Assembly: GCA_963772975.1 (NCBI GenBank)
Contig: CAVYZH010000011.1
Span: forward strand, 372,001-436,000
DNA length: 64,000 bases
From: AC-32 sp963772975
GTDB lineage: Bacteria > Actinomycetota > Thermoleophilia > Gaiellales > Gaiellaceae
Direction: 5' to 3'
Positions within the stretch are counted from its first letter, which is position 1; each line of letters begins with the position of its first letter. The position numbers and the translations under genes are program-made. Below are positions 17,661-24,485 of this stretch, piece after piece. Below the pieces are notes generated by a model. The model did not search any database, was not told the origin of the DNA, and was given only the letters and a program-made list of their open reading frames with translations.

Positions 17661-18515
17661 GTGCCCGAGCTGCCAGAGGTCGAGACCGTCCGCCGCCGGC
17701 TCGAGCCCCTGCTCGTCGGCCGCCGCTTCGACCGGGTCGAGATCCTCGACGCGCGCCTGACTCGCCCGGAAGACCCAGTTGAGGTGGCCGCGGAGCTCGT
17801 CGGCGAGCGGGTCGAGGCCGTCGACCGCCGCGGCAAGTATCTGGTGATCCGATTCGAGTCCGGACGTGTGCTCCTGGTTCACCTGCGCATGACGGGGAGC
17901 CTTCTGCATGTGGATGGTCTTCCGGAGGACGATCCCCACCGGCGCGCGAGGATCGAGCTCGACGACGGCACGGAGCTGGTCTACCGCGACGTGCGGCGCT
18001 TCGGCACCTGGCTACTCGCCGAGCCGGGCGAGGCCGAGCCGTATCTGCAGGCCCGGCTCGGGCGTGAGCCGCTTGCTGCCGCGTTCACGACGAGACGCCT
18101 CGGCGACGCGCTTGCGGGCCGGCGCGCGCCGGTCAAAGCGGCGATCCTCGACCAGCGCCGGCTGGCCGGCGTGGGGAACATCTACGCGGACGAGGCGCTC
18201 TGGCGGGCGCGGATCCACCCCCAGCGCCCGGCAGGGGAGCTCGACGATGACGAGCTCCGAGCCCTTCACCGCGGCATTCGTGCCGCGCTCACGGCCGGCA
18301 TCGCGCGACAGGGCGCGACCCTCCGCGACTACCGCACTCCGGACGGCGGCTCCGGCCGGATGCAGCACGAGTTCAAGGTCTACGGCCGCGAGGGCGAACC
18401 CTGCGAGCGATGCGGCCGGCCGATCGAGAAGACGCGTGCCGCAGGGCGGGGAACATGGTTCTGCCCCAACTGCCAGCCGTTTCCGGACATTGCGCACAAA
18501 TACGGACGCGTTTGA
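17661..18515 (+). CDS. mutM: Formamidopyrimidine-DNA glycosylase (Fpg/MutM)
   Basis: Removes 8-oxoguanine and FaPy lesions. After the GTG-encoded Met come Pro2 and Glu3 of PELPEVETVRRRL, the catalytic pair. The middle has the helix-two-turns-helix region with LAGVGNIYADEALWRA, and the C-terminus the zinc finger CERCGRP...FCPNCQ. 284 residues. The paired GTG start is 23 bp past the phosphorylase stop, so it may be in the same transcript. Confidence 0.95.
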   Translation: MPELPEVETVRRRLEPLLVGRRFDRVEILDARLTRPEDPVEVAAELVGERVEAVDRRGKYLVIRFESGRVLLVHLRMTGSLLHVDGLPEDDPHRRARIELDDGTELVYRDVRRFGTWLLAEPGEAEPYLQARLGREPLAAAFTTRRLGDALAGRRAPVKAAILDQRRLAGVGNIYADEALWRARIHPQRPAGELDDDELRALHRGIRAALTAGIARQGATLRDYRTPDGGSGRMQHEFKVYGREGEPCERCGRPIEKTRAAGRGTWFCPNCQPFPDIAHKYGRV

Positions 18516-18574
18516 GGCAAGACGCCAGCGGCGATAGCTGACAGCGTCGGGGACAGTTGGGGTCAAGGCGCGAG

Positions 18575-18592
18575 GCGGGGCGGAAGCCCCGC
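18575..18592 (+). terminator. Hairpin after mutM
   Basis: GCGGGGC-GGAA-GCCCCGC, a perfect 7-bp GC stem with a GGAA tetraloop, followed by TTCCGCT. It lies between mutM and recO. There is no long T tract, as is usual in high-GC genomes. Confidence 0.5.
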
Positions 18593-18626
18593 TTCCGCTA
18601 GCGGGGGTCCAGCCGTGGGCCGGATC

Positions 18627-18632
18627 TACACT
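18627..18632 (+). promoter_or_regulatory. Candidate -10 element for leaderless recO
   Basis: TACACT ends 10 nt before the recO ATG; no ribosome-binding site is present in between. Confidence 0.4.
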
Positions 18633-18642
18633 TGAGCGCGGG

Positions 18643-19383
18643 ATGGCCGGCCGCTCCTACACCACCGAGGCGGTGGTGCTGCGCTCGTTTCGCCTGGGCG
18701 AGGCGGACCGCGTGCTGCACCTCTACACGCTCGACCGCGGACGCGTCGGCGCGGTGGCGAAGGGCGTGCGCAAGACGAAGTCCCGGTTCGGGGCGCGCCT
18801 CGAGCCGCTCAGCCACGTCGAGCTGCAGCTCCACCAGGGCAGCGGCGAGCTGCAGACCGTCACCGGCGTTTCGCTGCTGAGCTCACACCATGCCGCCCGC
18901 GAGGATTCGTACCGGCTGAACGTCGGCCTCGTCGCGGCCGAGGCGATGCTGCGGCTGTTCCCCGAGCAGGAGGCGAACGAGCGCGCCTTCCGGGCACTGG
19001 CGCGCTTCCTCGAGCTGCTGGACGAGCTCGAGGCCGGCGCCGGGCGGCCGCAGGCGGACCCGCTCGTGCTCTCGTTCCAGCTCAAGCTGCTCTGGCTCTC
19101 CGGCTACCTGCCGCACGTGACCAGCTGCGCCGACTGTGGCGCCGAGACCGGGCTCGCCGGTTACTCGCCGCGCGCCGGTGGCGCGGTCTGCGCCAATTGC
19201 GCGAACGGCGCGCTGCCGCTCTCGCACGAGAGCCTGCTCGGGATCGAGGGTCTGCTGCAGCGGCCGCTCGCCGAGGCGCACGAGGCCGGTCTGAGCGAGC
19301 GCGCCGCGCGCGAGGCCCTCGGCGTGATCACCGCCTCGTACGAGTACCACGGCGGTTTCCGCCTCCGGACGCTCGCCTCCTAA
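18643..19383 (+). CDS. recO: DNA repair protein RecO
   Basis: Mediator of RecA loading in the RecFOR pathway. N-terminal OB fold (YTTEAVVLRSFRLGEADRVLHLY...VAKGVRKTKSRFGARLEPL), then the helical part, and a Cys4 zinc site in CADCG...CANCANG (about residues 163-188). 246 residues. Followed by a clear terminator. Confidence 0.95.
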   Translation: MAGRSYTTEAVVLRSFRLGEADRVLHLYTLDRGRVGAVAKGVRKTKSRFGARLEPLSHVELQLHQGSGELQTVTGVSLLSSHHAAREDSYRLNVGLVAAEAMLRLFPEQEANERAFRALARFLELLDELEAGAGRPQADPLVLSFQLKLLWLSGYLPHVTSCADCGAETGLAGYSPRAGGAVCANCANGALPLSHESLLGIEGLLQRPLAEAHEAGLSERAAREALGVITASYEYHGGFRLRTLAS

Positions 19384-19386
19384 AAG

Positions 19387-19416
19387 GAAAGCGGGCCCGG
19401 CCAGGGACCCGCTTTC
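19387..19416 (+). terminator. Terminator hairpin after recO
   Basis: GAAAGCGGG at 19387-19395 pairs perfectly with CCCGCTTTC at 19408-19416 around a 12-nt loop. It lies between recO and the converging glyQS gene and could serve both directions. Confidence 0.7.
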
Positions 19417-19487
19417 GGAGTAGGCGCTCGTCCACGGAACGGACGCCCAACAAGACGGATGCGCGGCGGGTCTTCTTCCGTCGGTTG

Positions 19488-20849
19488 CTAATCCGCCGGC
19501 GGGGGCGTCCACGGCCGCTCGAGCGCGTCGTCGAGCCAGGCGCGCACCCCTTCGAGCGGCAGCCGCTCTTGCGCGAGCGTGTCGCGGTCGCGCACGGTGA
19601 CCGTCCCGTCCTCGAGCGTCACGTCGTCGATCGTGAACGCCCACGGCGTGCCGATCTCGTCCTGCCGCCGGTAGCGGCGCCCGATGTTCCCGGCGTCGTC
19701 GTACTCGACCAGGTGGTGTCGTCGCAGCTCTTCGTAGAGCTTGCGCGACGGCTCGACCATGCCCGCCTGCTCCTTCGAGATCAGCGGCAGGACAGCTGCC
19801 TTCACAGGCGCGACGGCGGGGTGGAAGCGCAGGAGCGTCCGCTGGCGCTCCTCGACGACCTCTTCGGCGTAGGCGTCGACGAGCAGCGCGAGCATGATCC
19901 GGTCGATCGACACCGCCGGCTCGATCACGAAGGGCATGTAGCGCGAGCCGTCGGGATCGACGTACTCGAGCTTGGTGCCCGACGCCTCGGTGTGCTGGCG
20001 CAGGTCGTAATCGCCGCGGTTCGCGACGCCCTCGAGCTCTGACCAGCCGATCGGGTAGAGGTACTCGATGTCGCTCGTCGCCAGGGAGTAGTGCGACCGC
20101 TCTTCGGGCCCGTGCTCGCGTACGCGCAGGTTGGACTCACGCAGTCCGAGGCCGCGGTACCAGGCGAGCCGTGCGTCGATCCAGTAGGCGTGCCACTGGT
20201 CGGCATCGTCGGGCGGGACGAAGAACTCCATCTCCATCTGCTCGAACTCGCGCAGCCGGAAGAGGAAGTTCCCGGGCGTGATCTCGTTGCGGAACGACTT
20301 GCCGACCTGGGCGATCCCGAACGGCGGCCGCCGGCGGGCCAGCTGGAGCACGTTCTTGAAGTTGATGAAGATGCCCTGCGCCGTCTCCGGCCGCAGGTAC
20401 GCCTTCGAGCCTTCCTCGGCGAGCGCGCCGACCGAGGTCTCGAACATCAGGTTGAACTGGCGCGGCTCGGTGAGGTCGCAGTCCGGCGTCTCGCCGGGCC
20501 TCTTGCTCGGCTTGCGGCCGCAGTGCGAGTCCTCGAGCCGGTCGGCGCGAAAGCGGAGCTTGCAGGTGCGGCAGTCGACCAGCGGGTCGGTGAACCCCTC
20601 GACGTGGCCGGACGCCTGCCAGACGAGTGGGTTCAGGATCACCGCGGAGTCGAGCGCCACGATGTCGTCCCGCTCTTGCACCATCGAGTCGAACCAGCGC
20701 GAGCGGATGTTGTTCTTCGTCAGAACCCCGTAGTGGCCGTAGTCGTAGGTCGAGCCGAGACCGCCGTAGATCTCCGACGAGGGGAACACGAAGCCGCGCC
20801 GCCGGGTGAGGGAGACGATCTTGTCCATCGTGACGGCGTCGCTCGGCAT
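19488..20849 (-). CDS. glyQS: Glycyl-tRNA synthetase (dimeric class II type)
   Basis: Charges tRNA-Gly. Starts MPSDAVTMDKIVSLTRRRGF; contains SSEIYGGLGSTYDYG, a Cys cluster CRTCK...SHCG, motif 2 FRNEITPGNFLFRLREFEQ and motif 3 PAVSIDRIMLALL, then the anticodon-binding domain. 453 residues matches the alpha2 actinobacterial enzyme. An internal Met at 20828 is an alternative start. TAACGT ends 7 nt before the chosen ATG on the minus strand. Confidence 0.96.
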   Translation of the reverse strand: MPSDAVTMDKIVSLTRRRGFVFPSSEIYGGLGSTYDYGHYGVLTKNNIRSRWFDSMVQERDDIVALDSAVILNPLVWQASGHVEGFTDPLVDCRTCKLRFRADRLEDSHCGRKPSKRPGETPDCDLTEPRQFNLMFETSVGALAEEGSKAYLRPETAQGIFINFKNVLQLARRRPPFGIAQVGKSFRNEITPGNFLFRLREFEQMEMEFFVPPDDADQWHAYWIDARLAWYRGLGLRESNLRVREHGPEERSHYSLATSDIEYLYPIGWSELEGVANRGDYDLRQHTEASGTKLEYVDPDGSRYMPFVIEPAVSIDRIMLALLVDAYAEEVVEERQRTLLRFHPAVAPVKAAVLPLISKEQAGMVEPSRKLYEELRRHHLVEYDDAGNIGRRYRRQDEIGTPWAFTIDDVTLEDGTVTVRDRDTLAQERLPLEGVRAWLDDALERPWTPPPAD

Positions 20850-20889
20850 GGCGCCTACGTTATCGAGCCGCAGCCGCGAGAATGCCCGC

Positions 20890-21735
20890 GTGTCCTCGGG
20901 ACCTCCAGTCGAGCTGCACGTGATCTCGGACTCCACCGGCGAGACCGCCACCCGGCTCGTGCACGCGCTCGAGGCCCAGTTTCCGGACCAGGAGTTCGAG
21001 GAGATCCGGCACCCGCGGGTGGAGACGGTTGACGACCTCCACCTCGCGCTCAACCGCGCCAAGGGCCGGCCGGCGGTGATCGTCTACACGCTCGTCCATC
21101 CCGAGCTGCGTGAGGCCGCGCGCACGATCTGCCGACGCTACAAGCTGCACTACTGCGACCTGCTCGGGCACCCGATCGACGCCGTCGCGCGGGTCGCGGG
21201 GGTCGCCGCCAAGATGACGCCCGGCGCACGCCCGCCGCTCGATACGGCCTACTTCAAGCGGATCGCGGCGATCGAGTTCGCGGTCAAGTACGACGACGGT
21301 GTCGGCTCGGGCCTGCACGACGCGGACCTCGTGCTCGTCGGCGTCTCGCGCACCTCGAAGACGCCGCTCTCGATGTACCTCGGCTACCTCGGCTACAAGA
21401 CTGCGAACGTGCCTGTGGTGAAAGGGATCGAGCCGCCGTCGGCGCTGTTCACGATCGACCCGACCAAGATCGTCGGCCTGACGATCGACGCCGAGCGCCT
21501 GCGCGAGATCCGCAAGCAGCGCGCGCGACGGCTCGGCGGCGGCGAGCGGGCCTACGCCGAGCTGCTCGAGATCTACGCGGAGCTGGAGGAGGCCGAGACG
21601 CTCCACCGCCGCCTCGGCTGCCCGGTGATCGAGATCTCGGACCTCTCGATCGAAGAGACGGCCGCGCGGGTGATCCGGCTCGTCGAGCGGCGGCGGGCCG
21701 AGGCCGGGACGCGGGAGCGCGCTCCCGTCCCGTGA
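20890..21735 (+). CDS. Pyruvate,phosphate dikinase regulatory protein (DUF299, bifunctional kinase/phosphorylase)
   Basis: Uses ADP to phosphorylate, and phosphate to dephosphorylate, the regulatory Thr/Ser beside the catalytic His of PPDK or PEP synthase. Begins ELHVISDSTGETATRLVHA and carries the P-loop GVSRTSKTPLSMYLG (about residue 152) plus the YLGYLGYKTANVPVVKG block that follows it. 281 residues from GTG 20890, chosen because the domain begins directly after. The substrate PPDK is encoded 2.7 kb downstream. Confidence 0.93.
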   Translation: MSSGPPVELHVISDSTGETATRLVHALEAQFPDQEFEEIRHPRVETVDDLHLALNRAKGRPAVIVYTLVHPELREAARTICRRYKLHYCDLLGHPIDAVARVAGVAAKMTPGARPPLDTAYFKRIAAIEFAVKYDDGVGSGLHDADLVLVGVSRTSKTPLSMYLGYLGYKTANVPVVKGIEPPSALFTIDPTKIVGLTIDAERLREIRKQRARRLGGGERAYAELLEIYAELEEAETLHRRLGCPVIEISDLSIEETAARVIRLVERRRAEAGTRERAPVP

Positions 21736-21911
21736 GGCCGAAGCCGCCGGTACCGCTCTGGCGCTGGGCGATGTGGTGGGGGATCCTCGGCTTCGCCGTG
21801 GTCGTCTTCTACGTGCTGCTCACGCCGGTCTGGATGGGCCTGCGCGGGCTCGCGTGGCTGGCGGACTTCCGCGCGCGGCGACGTCCGGGTTACGTGCCGC
21901 CGGTCAAGTAG
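21732..21911 (+). CDS. Small membrane protein (59 aa)
   Basis: GTG start overlaps the regulatory protein stop in GTGA. Encodes a Pro/Trp-rich N-terminus (PVPLWRWAMWW), one hydrophobic helix (ILGFAVVVFYVLLTPVW) and a basic tail (FRARRRPGYVPPVK). Translational coupling to the PPDK regulator suggests it is real and possibly co-functional. No family recognised. Its 3' end overlaps the converging hydrolase gene by 8 bp. Confidence 0.6.
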   Translation: MRPKPPVPLWRWAMWWGILGFAVVVFYVLLTPVWMGLRGLAWLADFRARRRPGYVPPVK

Positions 21912-22521
21912 GCAGCTTCGACTCCAGCCACGGCGCGAGCTCGGCAAGGAAGCCCGGGTCGACGGCGTGGGGGAGCGGGTACTCGCGGTAGAGCACCTCC
22001 CCGCCGGCGGCCTCGAGCAGCTCGCGCGCCTGGCGGCTGAACTCGACCGAGATCACGGGGTCGTAGGTGCCGTGGCCGATCGCGGCCGGCGGCAGCGGCG
22101 GCTCCAGCGAGAGCTCGAAGCCGGGCACGGTCGGCATGAAGCCGCTCAGCGCGACGAGCGCCGCCGGCCGGGGCCGTCCGCTGCCGAGGCTGAGGGCGTA
22201 GGTCATCACCGCGCCCTGCGAGAAGCCGCCGAGCACGACCTGCTCGAAATCGAAGCCGTCGAGCCACTCGGCGACCGACCGGTACGTCTCGAAGAAGGTC
22301 GCCGGATCGGGATAGCCGACCTCCTGGAACGCGTACCAGTGCGCGCCGCCGGGCGGCAGCGAGAGCGGCCCGCGCGGGGTCACGCCCAGCAGGCGCCGCT
22401 GGGGGTCGAGCTCGTCGAGCAGCGGAAAGAGGTCGCGCTCGTCGGAGCCGCGGCCGTGGAAGAGGACGAGCAGGCCCGCCGGCTTTCCCTCGCCGGGCCG
22501 CTCGAGGTACGAGATCGTCAC
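21904..22521 (-). CDS. Alpha/beta hydrolase (phospholipase/carboxylesterase, MhqD-like)
   Basis: 205-residue serine hydrolase: LVLFHGRGSDERDLFPLLDEL at the start, nucleophile elbow GGFSQGAVMT (about residue 112), acid GTYDPVIS and His LPHAVDPGF. GTG start at 22521 overlaps the stop of the upstream dioxygenase gene, so the two form an operon. In Bacillus the equivalent MhqO dioxygenase/MhqD hydrolase pair handles quinones and aromatic stress; I infer a similar role. Confidence 0.85.
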   Translation of the reverse strand: MTISYLERPGEGKPAGLLVLFHGRGSDERDLFPLLDELDPQRRLLGVTPRGPLSLPPGGAHWYAFQEVGYPDPATFFETYRSVAEWLDGFDFEQVVLGGFSQGAVMTYALSLGSGRPRPAALVALSGFMPTVPGFELSLEPPLPPAAIGHGTYDPVISVEFSRQARELLEAAGGEVLYREYPLPHAVDPGFLAELAPWLESKLPT

Positions 22522-23444
22522 TTGCCGGCGCGCAGCGCGCGCGGGTCCGGCAGCGGCGTCAGCACGCCCTCGAGCCGGTCGCGCAGGTGCTCGTAGTTCG
22601 GCGGCAGCGAGAGGTGCTCGCCGAGCGTCTCCAGCGGCTCGTCGGCCGTGAAGCCCGGGCCGATGGTCGCGATCTCGAAGAGGACGCCGCTCGGCTCGCG
22701 GAAATAGACCGACTTGAAGTAGTAGCGGTCGATCACTGGCGTCGGGTGGGCGCCGCTCTCGGCGACGCGGCGCTGCCAGGCGTCCTGCTCCGCTGTGGGC
22801 GAGGCCCACGCGACGTGGTGCACGGTGCCCGCGCCGGGGACGCCGACCTCGTCGCTCTGGTCGAAGAGGTAGAGGCCCCCGCGCTGCTCACCGCGTGCCT
22901 CCCAGCCCGCTTCGCCCTGCGGCTCGAACTCGAGCGTCTCCTCGAGAAAGCGGCGGCTCTGCTCCGGGTCGTGGGCGTAGGCGCGGACGCCGTGAAAGCC
23001 CTGCAGGGCGAACTCCTTCGGCACCTCGGGATGATCGGCGATCAGCGGTTCGTCCGGGCTCTCGCCGGGGATCAGCGCGTGCCGCAGGCCCTCGGGGTCT
23101 CGGAAGGCAAAGCTGCCGTCGGGATAGCGCTCGCCGGCGATTCCCTCGCCGGCCAGGCGGCTCTCCCAGAAGTCGACAGCCTCCGGCGAGGCCACGCGCC
23201 AGCCGATCGTGTGCACCATTCCGGCGCCGGCCTTGCCCTGCAGCGCGCCCGGATACTCGAAGAAGGTGATGTCGTTGCCCGGCTTGCCCTCCTCGTCGCC
23301 GTAGAAGAGGTGGTACACCGTCGGGTCGTCCTGGTTGACGCTCTTCTTGACCAGGCGCAGGCCGAGGACGCGGGCGTAGAAGTCGACGTTCTGCGGGGCG
23401 TCGCCGGTGATCGCGGTGACGTGGTGGACGCCCTCGAGCTTCAT
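22518..23444 (-). CDS. Ring-cleaving dioxygenase, VOC superfamily (MhqO-like)
   Basis: 308 residues with two VOC modules: GVHHVTAITGDAPQNVDFYARVLGL at the start and the second GTVHHVAWASPTAEQD, with FREPSGVLFEIATIGPGF supplying the late Glu ligand. Characteristic of the extradiol-like glyoxalase/dioxygenase family found beside MhqD hydrolases. Leads a two-gene minus-strand operon. Probably detoxifies hydroquinone/catechol-type compounds; substrate inferred from family only. Confidence 0.88.
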   Translation of the reverse strand: MKLEGVHHVTAITGDAPQNVDFYARVLGLRLVKKSVNQDDPTVYHLFYGDEEGKPGNDITFFEYPGALQGKAGAGMVHTIGWRVASPEAVDFWESRLAGEGIAGERYPDGSFAFRDPEGLRHALIPGESPDEPLIADHPEVPKEFALQGFHGVRAYAHDPEQSRRFLEETLEFEPQGEAGWEARGEQRGGLYLFDQSDEVGVPGAGTVHHVAWASPTAEQDAWQRRVAESGAHPTPVIDRYYFKSVYFREPSGVLFEIATIGPGFTADEPLETLGEHLSLPPNYEHLRDRLEGVLTPLPDPRALRAGK

Positions 23445-23453
23445 GCGGCCAGA

Positions 23454-24446
23454 TTACCGAACCCCTGCCGGGCTCCACGACGGGTCGATCACGCCGCTCA
23501 TGTGGCCGATCCGCAGCGCCTTGCCGCCGGACGCGCGGATCACCATCAACCAGGGCGCGTGGCCCTGGCTGCGCACGTCGAAGCCGCTGGCGAATGCGAT
23601 CCGCGAGCCGTCCGGCGACCAGCTCGGATGCTCGTCGTCGGCCTTGCTGCTGGTCAGGCGCCTGAGCCCGCTGCCGTCCACGCGGACGACGTAGAGCTCA
23701 CCGCTCGGCGGGCACGAGGCGGCCGGGCAGGGCGACGCGTTCGCGTCGTCGAAGGAGACGAACGCGAGCCGCGTGCCATCGGGCGACCAGGCCGACGAGA
23801 GCCCGTGCAGTCCCAGGCTGCGCAGGTGCGAGCCGTCAGCGTCCGCCAGGTAGAGCGTCGCCTCGCGCAGCGGCCGGCTCGTCGACTCGAGCCGCGAGAA
23901 GGCGATCGTTTTCCCGTCCGGCGACCAGGCGACCGAGAGGTCGATTCCGTCGGCGAGCAGCGGCTCGAGGTGCCGGCCGGTGCCGTCCATCGTGAAGAGC
24001 GAGGCCGTCGGCGCGACGACCGACTGCACCACGCGCGTGAAGGCGATCCGGCGGCCATCGGGCGAGAACGAGGGCATCGCGTCGAACGGGCCGGTCGTCA
24101 GCTGCCGCGCGGCGCCGCCGCGAGCCGAGACCGCCATCAGCCGCATCCGGTCGGTGCCCCAGTAGGGGAGGTTCCGCTCGAAGACGAGGCTCCGCCCGCC
24201 TGGCGCCCAAACCGGGCCCGAGTCGCCGCCGAGCGCCTGCCGCGTGGGCGGGACCGTCAGCCGCCGCAGGCCACTGCCGTCGGGGCGAATGGTGTAGAGG
24301 CTCGTCAGGTCACCGCTCAGGCCGCCCAGGTCGCGCCCGAAGGCGATCCGGCTCGACGGGGCCGTGCCGCCCGCGCCGGCCGGCGCGCTGACGAGGAACG
24401 CTGTGAGGAACGCTGCGAGGACCGCCAGGAGCAAACGCTTCACCAA
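23454..24446 (-). CDS. Exported TolB-like beta-propeller protein (PD40/WD40 repeats)
   Basis: 330 residues with a Sec signal peptide (VKRLLLAVLAAFLTAFLVSAPAGA) and at least five repeats of the type PSFSPDGRRIAF, VAWSPDGKTIAF, SAWSPDGTRLAF, PSWSPDGSRIAF, i.e. a six-bladed-type propeller. A CPAASCPP segment near residue 240 may form a disulfide. Role unknown; such proteins commonly act as periplasmic or extracellular binding scaffolds. Divergent from ppdK. Confidence 0.83.
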   Translation of the reverse strand: MVKRLLLAVLAAFLTAFLVSAPAGAGGTAPSSRIAFGRDLGGLSGDLTSLYTIRPDGSGLRRLTVPPTRQALGGDSGPVWAPGGRSLVFERNLPYWGTDRMRLMAVSARGGAARQLTTGPFDAMPSFSPDGRRIAFTRVVQSVVAPTASLFTMDGTGRHLEPLLADGIDLSVAWSPDGKTIAFSRLESTSRPLREATLYLADADGSHLRSLGLHGLSSAWSPDGTRLAFVSFDDANASPCPAASCPPSGELYVVRVDGSGLRRLTSSKADDEHPSWSPDGSRIAFASGFDVRSQGHAPWLMVIRASGGKALRIGHMSGVIDPSWSPAGVR

Positions 24447-24485
24447 CCGAGCTTACGCTTAACACCTGTGGGAAGATTTCTCGCA

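Noticed and set aside
18540..18575. GGGGACAGTTGGGGTCAAG stretch suspected as another dispersed repeat copy
   Set aside because: No second copy found in the window and no convincing match to family 1 or 2.
22587..24485. Continuous plus-strand frame extending ppdK upstream by about 630 codons
   Set aside because: The extension is antisense to the dioxygenase and propeller genes and lacks any PPDK or other domain; the normal PPDK N-terminus starts at 24486.
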